This document shows, piece after piece, positions 44,485 through 52,126 of a stretch of 64,000 nt of DNA. The position numbers and the translations under genes are program-made. Every line of letters starts with the position of its first letter. Positions within the stretch are counted from its first letter, which is position 1. The notes under the pieces were generated by a model. That model made no database searches and was not told where the DNA came from. It worked only from the letters and a program-made list of their open reading frames with translations. The DNA is from GCA-003244245 sp050699955 (lineage in GTDB: Bacteria > Actinomycetota > Actinomycetes > Mycobacteriales > Pseudonocardiaceae), in contig JBOHGD010000004.1 in NCBI GenBank assembly GCA_050699955.1, positions 62,001-126,000 of the forward strand. Direction: 5' to 3'.

Positions 44485-45218
44485 GCGGTGTCCGAATCCG
44501 GCGGGACGAGCTGGCTGGCGCGTTCGTGCGGGTCCGGGACCGGATCCGCACAGCGTGCACCGCTGCCGGTCGGGATCCGGCCGAAGTGCGATTACTGACG
44601 GTAACAAAGACTTTCCCGGCGCAGGACGTGGCACTGCTCGCCGACCTCGGCCTGCTCGACATCGCGGAGGCCCGCGATCAGGAGGCCACCCCGAAGGTGG
44701 CCGAGGTCACGAGGCTGCGTCCGGGGATCGCGCTGCGCTGGCACATGATCGGCCGCCTGCAGCGCAACAAGGCCCGGTCGGTGGCCCGGTGGGCGGTGCA
44801 GGTGCAGTCGGTGGATTCGGCGCGGCTGGTCGACGCGCTGGACCGGGCCGCCCGCGACGCCGCGCAGGCCGGGGAACGCGAAGGCCCGGTCGGGGTGCTG
44901 GTGCAGGCCAGCCTGGACGGCGACCCGTCGCGGGGCGGTTGCCGGCTGTCCGAGCTCGCGGTGCTGGCCGATCGGGTGGCAGCCGCGCCGGGACTGCGGC
45001 TGGAGGGCGTGATGGGCGTGGCCCCGCTCGGTGCCGAGCCCGGGGCCGCTTTCGGCGCGCTCGCCGCCGCCGCGCAGCGGCTGCGCCAGGAACACCCGGC
45101 GGCCGTGCAGCTCTCCGCTGGAATGAGCGGGGACCTCGAGCAGGCCGTCGCGCACGGCTCCACCTGCGTGCGTGTCGGAACCGCATTGCTGGGCAGCAGG
45201 CCGATAACCTCTCCGTGA
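44481..45218 (+). CDS. YggS family PLP-binding protein
   Basis: A 245-residue alanine-racemase-like barrel fragment that binds pyridoxal phosphate for cofactor homeostasis. The PLP lysine is in LLTVTKTFPAQDV (K43). HMIGRLQRNKARSV, VLVQASLDGDPSRGGC and LSAGMSGDLEQAVAHGST are family blocks (variants of the usual GNVQ-type and MSxDxxxAI motifs). It starts inside the ftsZ stop; in most actinomycetes pgeF would lie between them. Confidence 0.92.
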   Translation: MSGVRIRRDELAGAFVRVRDRIRTACTAAGRDPAEVRLLTVTKTFPAQDVALLADLGLLDIAEARDQEATPKVAEVTRLRPGIALRWHMIGRLQRNKARSVARWAVQVQSVDSARLVDALDRAARDAAQAGEREGPVGVLVQASLDGDPSRGGCRLSELAVLADRVAAAPGLRLEGVMGVAPLGAEPGAAFGALAAAAQRLRQEHPAAVQLSAGMSGDLEQAVAHGSTCVRVGTALLGSRPITSP

Positions 45219-45296
45219 CTGTGTGCGACGGGCCGCGGGCGTGCGGGGCCGGATTCCGGAGCAGTGCATCGAGGTCGGGACAGAAAGGCTGGGGCA

Positions 45297-45974
45297 ATGA
45301 GCGCGCTGCACAGGTTGAAGGCCTACTTCGGCATGGTCGCGGCTGAGGACCTCGACGACTACGACCCGGACTATCGCGAGCTCGACTACCGCAACGAATA
45401 CCGGTCGGGCTACGAGACGGCTCCGGTCGACACCCGAGAGCACGCCTACGCTGCTGGGCGTTCCCCCCGGCGTCCGCGCCACTGCGACCTGGACGGCTAC
45501 CAGGACGACTTCGCTGCCGAGCCCGGCGGCATCGGCGCACCCTCGGCGGTACCCCGGATGCACGCCGCCCGGCGGCCGTCCTGGACGCCGGAAACACCGG
45601 TGCGGGGCTCACTCGCCGTCGATACCGCCCCCCCGGTTCGTGAGCCGGTCACGCCCCCGCGCACCGGGTTGTTCACCCAGGACGAGGCGCACCCACTGGC
45701 CCGCATCGTCACACTGCACCCGCACACCTACAGCGAGGCCCGCCCCATCGGCGAACGCTACCGGGAGGGCAACCCGGTGATCATGAACCTGACCGGGATG
45801 GATGACAAGGACGCCAAGCGTCTGGTCGACTTCGCCGCCGGGTTGGCCTTCGCGCTGCGCGGCTCGATCGACAAGGTCACCAACAAGGTGTTCTTGCTCT
45901 CACCGCCCGACGTGGACGTGTCAGCCGAGGACCGCCGCCGACTCGCCGAAGGTGGACTTTTCAACCAACAGTGA
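45297..45974 (+). CDS. sepF: Cell division protein SepF
   Basis: A 225-residue SepF, anchoring FtsZ to the membrane. The N-terminal amphipathic membrane-binding helix is in SALHRLKAYFGMVAAED; a disordered acidic/Pro-rich section follows; the SepF core (residues ~128-215) carries LHPHTYSEARPIGERYREG, VIMNLTGMDDKDAKRLVDF and FLLSPPDV. ATG 45297 follows AGAAAGGCTGGGG. It substitutes for FtsA, absent from actinobacteria. Confidence 0.95.
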   Translation: MSALHRLKAYFGMVAAEDLDDYDPDYRELDYRNEYRSGYETAPVDTREHAYAAGRSPRRPRHCDLDGYQDDFAAEPGGIGAPSAVPRMHAARRPSWTPETPVRGSLAVDTAPPVREPVTPPRTGLFTQDEAHPLARIVTLHPHTYSEARPIGERYREGNPVIMNLTGMDDKDAKRLVDFAAGLAFALRGSIDKVTNKVFLLSPPDVDVSAEDRRRLAEGGLFNQQ

Positions 45975-45978
45975 GCTC

Positions 45979-46005
45979 GGGGGGCCTGGATGACGGGCGC
46001 CCCCC
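45979..46005 (+). terminator. G/C-rich hairpin between sepF and yggT
   Basis: A 7-bp perfect stem (GGGGGGC with GCCCCCC) and a 13-base loop, starting 4 bases after the sepF stop. It may terminate or attenuate transcription from the ftsZ operon; no T-run is seen. Confidence 0.45.
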
Positions 46006-46026
46006 CGTCGATGGCAGAGTGATGCC

Positions 46027-46311
46027 GTGGATGTTGCCCGGTTAGTGGTGTACTACGTGCTGTTCTTCTTCTGGCTGTTGCTCACGGCGCGTATCGTAAT
46101 CGAGCTCGTTCGCGCCTTCGCCCGCAGCTGGCAACCCGCCGGAGGGGTGGCGATCGCCGTCGAATCCGTGTACACCGTGACAGATCCACCGGTCCGAGCA
46201 CTCCGTCGGGTGATCAAGCCCATCCGCGTCGGAGGCGTGGGGCTGGACTTGTCCATTATGGTTCTGCTGCTTGTGGTGTTCATACTGATGCGATTCGTGG
46301 ATCCTAGGTAG
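46027..46311 (+). CDS. YggT family membrane protein
   Basis: A 94-residue YggT protein with two membrane spans (about 5-27 and 72-90) and the conserved central segment VTDPPVRALRRVIKP. It lies between sepF and divIVA, the standard order, and is thought to aid the divisome or envelope; biochemical function is unknown. GTG start. Confidence 0.9.
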   Translation: MDVARLVVYYVLFFFWLLLTARIVIELVRAFARSWQPAGGVAIAVESVYTVTDPPVRALRRVIKPIRVGGVGLDLSIMVLLLVVFILMRFVDPR

Positions 46312-46379
46312 CGGCCGTCGGGGCATGGGGGCCGGTACGCCCAAGGAAGGCACAGTCGAGGAGTGCGTGAGGTGATCCG

Positions 46380-47174
46380 ATGCCGTTGACCCCCGCCGAC
46401 GTTCATAACGTCGCGTTCAGTAAGCCGCCGATCGGCAAGCGGGGCTACAACGAGGACGAGGTCGACGCGTTCCTCGACCTGGTTGAGGCCGAGCTGGCAC
46501 GGCTGATCGAGGAGAACAACGATCTCCGCAACCAGGTTGAGGAGCTCGATCAACAGCTGAGTAGCGCTCCACCGGACATGGGACGAAGCTCCCGTCCGCC
46601 GGAGCCACCGCGGCCGACGATAATGACGGCTGTGCCGTCGCCCTCGATGGTCGAGCAGACCTCGCCGGGCGGCGACCACCACGTCCAGGCGGCCAAGGTG
46701 CTGGGGCTTGCCCAGGAGATGGCCGACCGGCTGACCGGTGAGGCCAAGGCCGAGGCGGATGGGATGCTGGGCGAGGCTCGAACCAAGGCCGAGCAGCTGC
46801 TCTCCGAGGCCAGGGGCAAGGCCGACAGCATGGTCAACGAGGCCAGGACCAGGGCCGAGACGATGCTGAACGATGCCAGGACCAGGGCCGAGACTCTTGA
46901 GCGGCAGTCCCGTGAAAAGGCCGCGTCGCTGGAGCGGGACGCGCAGCGCAAGCACACCGAGATCCTCGGTGCGATCAACCAGGAGAAGAGTGCCCTGGAG
47001 AAGAAGATCGACGAGCTGCGCACGTTCGAGCGTGAGTACCGCACCCGTCTGAAGACCTATCTGGAGTCGCAGCTCCGGGAGTTGGATGGTCGCGGGTCGG
47101 CAGCACCGGCGGAGAACAGCCGTAGTCAACAGTTCACCTCCGGGTTCAGCGCGCGTGCTGAAGCCGGTAGCTGA
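46380..47174 (+). CDS. divIVA: DivIVA/Wag31 polar growth scaffold
   Basis: A 264-residue DivIVA. The membrane-curvature N-terminal domain is PLTPADVHNVAFSKPPIGKR, GYNEDEVDAFLDLVEAELAR, then an extended coiled coil (about 100-245) with repeated QEMADRLTGEAKAEADGM-type heptads. Internal near-repeats (KAEQLLSEARGKADSMVNEA, TRAETMLNDARTRAETLERQ) show duplication of the helix. In actinomycetes it directs tip growth and is phosphorylated by Ser/Thr kinases near the N-terminal domain. Confidence 0.95.
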   Translation: MPLTPADVHNVAFSKPPIGKRGYNEDEVDAFLDLVEAELARLIEENNDLRNQVEELDQQLSSAPPDMGRSSRPPEPPRPTIMTAVPSPSMVEQTSPGGDHHVQAAKVLGLAQEMADRLTGEAKAEADGMLGEARTKAEQLLSEARGKADSMVNEARTRAETMLNDARTRAETLERQSREKAASLERDAQRKHTEILGAINQEKSALEKKIDELRTFEREYRTRLKTYLESQLRELDGRGSAAPAENSRSQQFTSGFSARAEAGS

Positions 47175-47238
47175 TCGGAAGGGCCGAACGGCCCCGAGAA
47201 GACCGCGCTCGTCGCGCCGTGGCTGCAGGGAGTGAGCG

Positions 47239-47940
47239 TTGCTGCTGCTGCTGGCTGTTCTGCTGCTGTTCACAGCGGGTGGGCTGCTTGTCGTTGCGAT
47301 CGTCACCGGCCAGATCGGTCTGGCTTGGGTATCGGTCGGGGCCAGTGCGGTCGCCGCGATAGCGTTGCTGGCCTGGCGGCGGCGATCGCGACGGCGACGG
47401 ATTGCGGCTGGTGCCGAGGTCCGGGTCCCCGGCTACGCCGCTGATGGCGAGATCCCGGTCCCCGGCGATGAGGTTTCATCAGACGATGAGGTCTCGTCGA
47501 GTGATGGGGCCGCCTCAGACGATGCGGCCGCATCCAGCGATGCGGCTCTCCCGGAAGATGAGCCGGTCCACGCTGGGCAGGGTGCCTCGTCGCCGGCCCC
47601 CGCGCCGAAGACCGCCGAAGGGCCGGTCGACCCGGACTTCGGACCCGGTCGAGCCGGTCCGGACGAGGTCGCAGGAGCCGATCCGGATCACGATGAGACC
47701 GTCGAACCAGGCGATGAGGACACCGACGCGGATCTGCCTGCGGTGGTCGAGCTGTCGGACGAGGTGTTGGTCGTCGACGGGCAGTCTCACTACCACCTGG
47801 CGCGCTGCCGGTGGCCCGATCCCGCGAAGACCGAGCGGTTGCCGGTGCGGGAGGCACGAGAGCTGGGCTTCGGCCCCTGTGGCCGCTGCCGCCCCGACGT
47901 CGAGATCGTCCGTAGGCAGCGGGCCGCGACAACCGGCTGA
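47239..47940 (+). CDS. Membrane protein with acidic linker and C-terminal Cys/His module
   Basis: A 233-residue protein found after divIVA in actinomycetes. Two hydrophobic spans (about 1-22 and 25-46) and a basic RRRSRRRR patch are followed by a long Asp/Glu/Ser/Ala-rich linker. The C-terminal ~60 residues carry YHLARCRW and GPCGRCRPD, a possible small metal site (His, three Cys). The start is TTG 47239, with AGGGAG upstream; it lies 64 bases after divIVA. Function is not known. Confidence 0.72.
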   Translation: MLLLLAVLLLFTAGGLLVVAIVTGQIGLAWVSVGASAVAAIALLAWRRRSRRRRIAAGAEVRVPGYAADGEIPVPGDEVSSDDEVSSSDGAASDDAAASSDAALPEDEPVHAGQGASSPAPAPKTAEGPVDPDFGPGRAGPDEVAGADPDHDETVEPGDEDTDADLPAVVELSDEVLVVDGQSHYHLARCRWPDPAKTERLPVREARELGFGPCGRCRPDVEIVRRQRAATTG

Positions 47941-48112
47941 CGCGGCATGCCACACCGGACTTGTGGGGGAGGGCCGGCACTCGGTGCTGGTGTACGCGCG
48001 GCTGCTCGCCGAGCAACGGGACAGCGCGCCGGCGACAACTGGCGCTAGTCGGCCTGGCGGGCTCACACTGTTGGCGCAGCGACAAGTACCTTGGCGGGTG
48101 AGGTGATGCCCG

Positions 48113-49453
48113 ATGGCCAAGACCGTGCCGGTGGGCCAGCAGCCCGCCGGGATCGGACCTGTTGAGATCGGGCACCGGGCCCGGGTGATCCGGGGTCACC
48201 GGGGGCTCTCCCTGGACGAGGTGGCCGGGCTCGCCGGGATCGGCGTGGACGACCTGACGATGTTGGAGCGCGGGGCGCGCCGTTTCGAGCGGCGGGGGCT
48301 GATCGAGGATCTCGCGAATGCGATCGGGTGTCCGGTGACCCATCTGACCGGCCAGCCCTATCTGCCGGTCGATCGGGCCAGCGCGGACGCTCTGGCGGTC
48401 GTGCCCGGCATTCGACAGGCCCTCTGCGACACCACCCTGGACGACCCGCTCGAACCGCAGGCCCGCCCAGTGGCAGAACTCGCCCACTGGGCACAGCAGG
48501 CGAAGGAGCACCTCGACCAGGACCGGTACGCCCGTGCCGGGCACGAGCTCGGGACGCTCATGACCGAGCTGCGTGTGCGTGCCGCCGCCGACAACGCCGA
48601 CAACGCCGACATCCGCAACCCGGCGTTGGCCGCGCTGGTGATGACCTGTCATGTCGCCGGCGCGATCACTGGGATGATCGGGTATCACGATCTGGCGCTG
48701 ATCGCCGGTCGCCGCGCGCTTGATGCCGCTGCCCGCCTGGGTGATCCGGTGATCCTCGGGTTAGCCCGCTTCGGGTGGGCCCGGAGGTGGATCGATGTCG
48801 GCGCGCGGCCCCAGGCCGAGACAGCGAACCGGCTGGCGTTGGCAGAGCTCGAACCGGTGGCCGATCCCTCGGCCGCCGACCCCGGCGCGGCCGAGCTGCT
48901 GGGCATGCATCGTCTGCTCGCCGCGACGCTCGCGGCCCGGGCCGGCCGGGACGGGGACGCGCGCGACCATCTCGACCGGGCCCGTGCGCTCGCCGAGCGC
49001 ACCGGTGAGCGCAACACAGCCCAGCTGCATTTCGGGCCGACCAACGTCGCGTTGTGGACGCTCTCGGTTGATACCGACCTCGGTGCGGGTCCCCGGGCCT
49101 ACGAGCAGGCCCAGCAGCTCGACGTCGAGACGTTGCACAGCCGGGCGCGTACCGGCAGCTATCACTTCGACCTGGCCAGGGCATTGGTCCAGGACGGCGG
49201 AGCCCGTGACGACGAGGCGATCCGACACCTCGACCTCGCCGACCAGGCCGCGCCGGTGTGGCTGCGCAACCACCCGGTTGCCCGGGAGCTGACCGAGGAA
49301 CTGACCCAGCGAGCCCGCCGACTACTGTCGGACGTGGACAGCCTGCTGGACCGATTCGGCATGACCGGACGACGTTCACAGCGGGTGAACAGGGAGATGA
49401 TCAGTTCCGGGTCTGCTCTGCGGGTGCCGATACCTGGGGGTGATGTCCGGTGA
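48113..49453 (+). CDS. XRE-family regulator with C-terminal helical-repeat domain, copy 1
   Basis: A 446-residue protein. An N-terminal helix-turn-helix (about 17-73) reads IGHRARVIRGHRGLSLDEVA, LAGIGVDDLTMLERGARRFE. The remainder is all-helical with TPR-like repeats (HELGTLMTELRV, RAGRDGDARDHLDRARALAE, RNTAQLHFGPTNVALW), the layout of peptide- or ligand-sensing XRE regulators in actinomycetes. It is paralogous to the next gene and overlaps it by GTGA. Position just before a RiPP precursor suggests control of that operon. Its HTH is diverged from copy 2, and it has an 18-residue C-terminal extension after QRVNR. Confidence 0.82.
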   Translation: MAKTVPVGQQPAGIGPVEIGHRARVIRGHRGLSLDEVAGLAGIGVDDLTMLERGARRFERRGLIEDLANAIGCPVTHLTGQPYLPVDRASADALAVVPGIRQALCDTTLDDPLEPQARPVAELAHWAQQAKEHLDQDRYARAGHELGTLMTELRVRAAADNADNADIRNPALAALVMTCHVAGAITGMIGYHDLALIAGRRALDAAARLGDPVILGLARFGWARRWIDVGARPQAETANRLALAELEPVADPSAADPGAAELLGMHRLLAATLAARAGRDGDARDHLDRARALAERTGERNTAQLHFGPTNVALWTLSVDTDLGAGPRAYEQAQQLDVETLHSRARTGSYHFDLARALVQDGGARDDEAIRHLDLADQAAPVWLRNHPVARELTEELTQRARRLLSDVDSLLDRFGMTGRRSQRVNREMISSGSALRVPIPGGDVR

Positions 49454-50718
49454 CCAAGACCGCGCCGGTGGACCCGGAGTCCATCGAGATCGGGCGCCGT
49501 GCCCGGCTGATCCGCCGACGTCGTGGGCTGGGCTTGGACGTGGCGGCGGGGCTTGCCGGGATGAGCAAGGCCTACCTGTCGATGCTTGAGACGGGCAAGC
49601 GCCCGTTCCTGCGGCGGAGTCTGATCGAGGACCTGGCGAACGGGCTCGGGTGCTCGGTGACCGACCTGACCGGGCAGCCGTATCTCCCCGTCAACCGGGA
49701 CACCGCCGACGCGCTGGCGGCAGTGCCGGGTGTGCAGTTCGCGCTACACAATTACGGCCCTGACGATGTCCCGGACGCGCGTCCCCGCCCGCTGGACGAG
49801 CTCGTGGCGTGGGCGCGGACCGCGAACGACCATCGTGACCAGAGCCGGTTGTCCCTGGCCGGCCGGGATCTGGGCACCCTGATCACCGAGCTGCAGGTAT
49901 ACGCGCTGACGGCGAGCGCGGCCGAGAGGGACCGGGCGGTCACCGCGCTGGTCACCGCGTGCGGAGTTGCCGGTCCAGTGGCGCGGGTCAGCGCTGGCAA
50001 CCTCGACCTGGAAGCTGCCGTCGCGCGCCGCGCCTTGAATTTGGCCCAGCGGCACGGCAATCCAGGGTTGATCGGGTTCGCTCACTGGTTCTGGACGTGC
50101 AGCCTGAGAGGATTTGCGGCACGTGATCGCGCCCGAGCGGTGGCGTCCCGTGGCATCGACGACCTGACCCCAGCGGTGCGGCTGGGCAGCGCAGACACAC
50201 TGCCTGCGGAGATGCTCGGCTTCCTGCACGGAAGCCTGGCGTTCACCGCAGTAGATGAGCGGCGTGGCGACGACGCCCGCGCCCACCTGGACGAGGCGGC
50301 GATGATCGCGTCCCGTATAGGGGAGTGCAACGGCATGCGACGGCACTTCGGCCCCACCAACGTGCGGCTGTGGCGGCTGGGAGCCGGTGTCGAGCTGGGC
50401 GAGGGCGGCCAGGCCTACGCGGAGATCACCCGGACGCCGCTGGACGTGGAGGCCCTGGGCAGCCGGGAACGATCCTCGGAGACACACCTGTACCTGGCCC
50501 GCGCACTGGTGCAAGACGGGCCCGCTCGCGACGCTGAAGCGATTCGGCATCTGGACACGGCGGACCGGCTGGCTCCGCAGCGCATCCGGATGAACCCGAT
50601 CGCCCGCGACCTGGTAGTGGACCTGGACCGTCGAGCCCGTCGCCGGGTCTGGGAGCTGGACTCCCTGTGCAACCGCTTCAGCCTCGGCGCCCGACGTTCG
50701 CAGCGTGTGAACATTTGA
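49450..50718 (+). CDS. XRE-family regulator with C-terminal helical-repeat domain, copy 2
   Basis: A 422-residue paralogue of the preceding gene. Its HTH is closer to canonical XRE (RARLIRRRRGLGLDVAAGLA, then GMSKAYLSMLETGKRPF). The rest aligns end to end with copy 1, sharing IEDLAN-GC-VTDLTGQPYLPV, HFGPTN and RARR-SQRVN. GTG start within the stop of copy 1, so the two are made from one message and may form a heterodimer or a two-signal switch (inference). The RiPP precursor starts 105 bases after the stop. Confidence 0.83.
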   Translation: MTKTAPVDPESIEIGRRARLIRRRRGLGLDVAAGLAGMSKAYLSMLETGKRPFLRRSLIEDLANGLGCSVTDLTGQPYLPVNRDTADALAAVPGVQFALHNYGPDDVPDARPRPLDELVAWARTANDHRDQSRLSLAGRDLGTLITELQVYALTASAAERDRAVTALVTACGVAGPVARVSAGNLDLEAAVARRALNLAQRHGNPGLIGFAHWFWTCSLRGFAARDRARAVASRGIDDLTPAVRLGSADTLPAEMLGFLHGSLAFTAVDERRGDDARAHLDEAAMIASRIGECNGMRRHFGPTNVRLWRLGAGVELGEGGQAYAEITRTPLDVEALGSRERSSETHLYLARALVQDGPARDAEAIRHLDTADRLAPQRIRMNPIARDLVVDLDRRARRRVWELDSLCNRFSLGARRSQRVNI

Positions 50719-50822
50719 GCACTCTCCGGCACTACAGTCTTGGTTATCGTGACGATCATCTGCCTTGGATGGTGAAACCGCGTTCTACCTGATGCTCGGC
50801 CACGTAGATGGGGGTACGGAGC

Positions 50823-51176
50823 ATGACGATCGCGCTGACACGTTTTGCCGAGGATCCGATCGCACCTGACAGCAGCCAGTTTCCCCTGGCCCGTCCGATG
50901 GGCGCGCCGGAGAACACCGACCAGCCGTCGCCTGAGACCGTACGACCGTGGGGGTTGCGGGGGATGCAAGCCTTGCCCAGCACCGGGCAGCGGATCACGG
51001 CGTGGCGCTACGACCATGACCGTCAGGTGGCAGTTACCGGGGATGGCACACCGCTGAATGACATTCGGACGGGGCAGCCCACCGCGAACAAGGTGACCTC
51101 CAATGACGGTGATGAGGGGCCGTCGGAGGACTTCACCTACGACTTCGCGCCAGACATGCCGTTACCGTCGGTATGA
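50823..51176 (+). CDS. ATP-grasp-modified RiPP precursor (graspetide-like)
   Basis: A 117-residue peptide. The family-type leader block ETVRPWGLRGMQALP (about 39-53) resembles the conserved RPWGLR segment of putative ATP-grasp targets (TIGR04186 group). The C-terminal ~35 residues are rich in acids with Ser/Thr/Lys: KVTSNDGDEGPSEDF then TYDFAPD. These side chains could be joined by the ATP-grasp enzyme into omega-ester or omega-amide links. The start is ATG 50823, with GGAG close upstream; the 104 bases before it hold the likely promoter or none distinct. Its stop overlaps the maturase start (ATGA). Confidence 0.85.
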   Translation: MTIALTRFAEDPIAPDSSQFPLARPMGAPENTDQPSPETVRPWGLRGMQALPSTGQRITAWRYDHDRQVAVTGDGTPLNDIRTGQPTANKVTSNDGDEGPSEDFTYDFAPDMPLPSV

Positions 51177-52126
51177 CGGTGTTGATCCTTGCCCGGGATC
51201 TCGACGCGAACGCCGATGAGATGGTCGTCGCCCTGCGCGAGCGCGGGACGGCGGTCTGCCGGGTGAATACCGCGTGGTTCCCGCTACAGATCAGCCTGTC
51301 GGCTGGGTTGACCGAGGGACGCTGGTCGGGCCATGTGCGCACCCCGGCTCGTAGTGTGGAACTCGACGAGATCCATGCGGTGTGGTACCGCAGCCCTGAG
51401 GCATACGACATGCCTGCGGAGCTTTCCGCGGCAGAGCGCCAGCATTGCCTCCGCGAGGCCAAGTACGGATTGGGTGGGGTGCTCGCTAGCCTGCCCGTGC
51501 TGTGGATCAACCACCCGAGCCGTATAGCGGATTGTGCGTACAAACCCGTGCAGCTCGTTCGCGCTCAGCAGTGCGGTCTCCGCGTTCCGGACACGATGAT
51601 CACGAACGAGCCTGAGTCGGTACGTTCCTTCGTCGCAGGCGGGCGGACGGTCACGAAGCTGATGGGTGCGAACACGATCTCGGAAGAATGTCGCCGCAAG
51701 CTGTCCTGGACGCGAGTACTCGGTCAGGCGGACCTCGATGATCTGCGTGGATTCGACGTGACCTGTCACCTGGTGCAGCGGTGGGTTCCCAAGCTTTTCG
51801 AGGTCCGGGCGGTCGTCATTGCTGACCGGATCACAACGGTCAGAATCAACGCCGGTAGCGCGGCTTTCTATATTGACTGGCGGTCCGATTATTCGGCTTT
51901 GGCATACGAACTCGTCGAGCCGCCCGATCACGTCGCCTGTGGAATCCAGGCACTCATGCGCAGTTTCGATCTAGTGTATGCGGCCTTGGACTTCATTGTT
52001 ACGCCGGACAATAATTGGATATTTCTGGAAATTAACGCGGGTGGTCAGTATGGATGGCTTGAAGCCAAGACGGGTGTGTCGTTGACGGGTTATCTGGCCG
52101 ACGTCCTCGTGAAGGGAATGCAGTGA
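51173..52126 (+). CDS. ATP-grasp peptide maturase
   Basis: A 317-residue ATP-grasp enzyme of the SAV_5884-type (TIGR04187 group) that activates Asp/Glu carboxylates of a RiPP precursor as acyl phosphates. N-terminal blocks include RVNTAWFPLQISLSAG, then VWYRSPEAYDMP and INHPSRIADCAYKPVQLVRA. The ATP-grasp core has TVTKLMGANTIS and the metal/ATP signature YAALDFIVTPDNNWIFLEIN with AGGQYGWLEAKTG following. Coupled by 4-base overlaps to the precursor and the methyltransferase. Confidence 0.88.
   Translation: MTVLILARDLDANADEMVVALRERGTAVCRVNTAWFPLQISLSAGLTEGRWSGHVRTPARSVELDEIHAVWYRSPEAYDMPAELSAAERQHCLREAKYGLGGVLASLPVLWINHPSRIADCAYKPVQLVRAQQCGLRVPDTMITNEPESVRSFVAGGRTVTKLMGANTISEECRRKLSWTRVLGQADLDDLRGFDVTCHLVQRWVPKLFEVRAVVIADRITTVRINAGSAAFYIDWRSDYSALAYELVEPPDHVACGIQALMRSFDLVYAALDFIVTPDNNWIFLEINAGGQYGWLEAKTGVSLTGYLADVLVKGMQ

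Noticed and set aside
47941..48112. Coding-like stretch (VGEGRHSVLVYARLLAEQRD) after the membrane-protein gene
   Set aside because: It is out of frame with the preceding gene, has no start or ribosome site of its own and no recognised family; too short to call.
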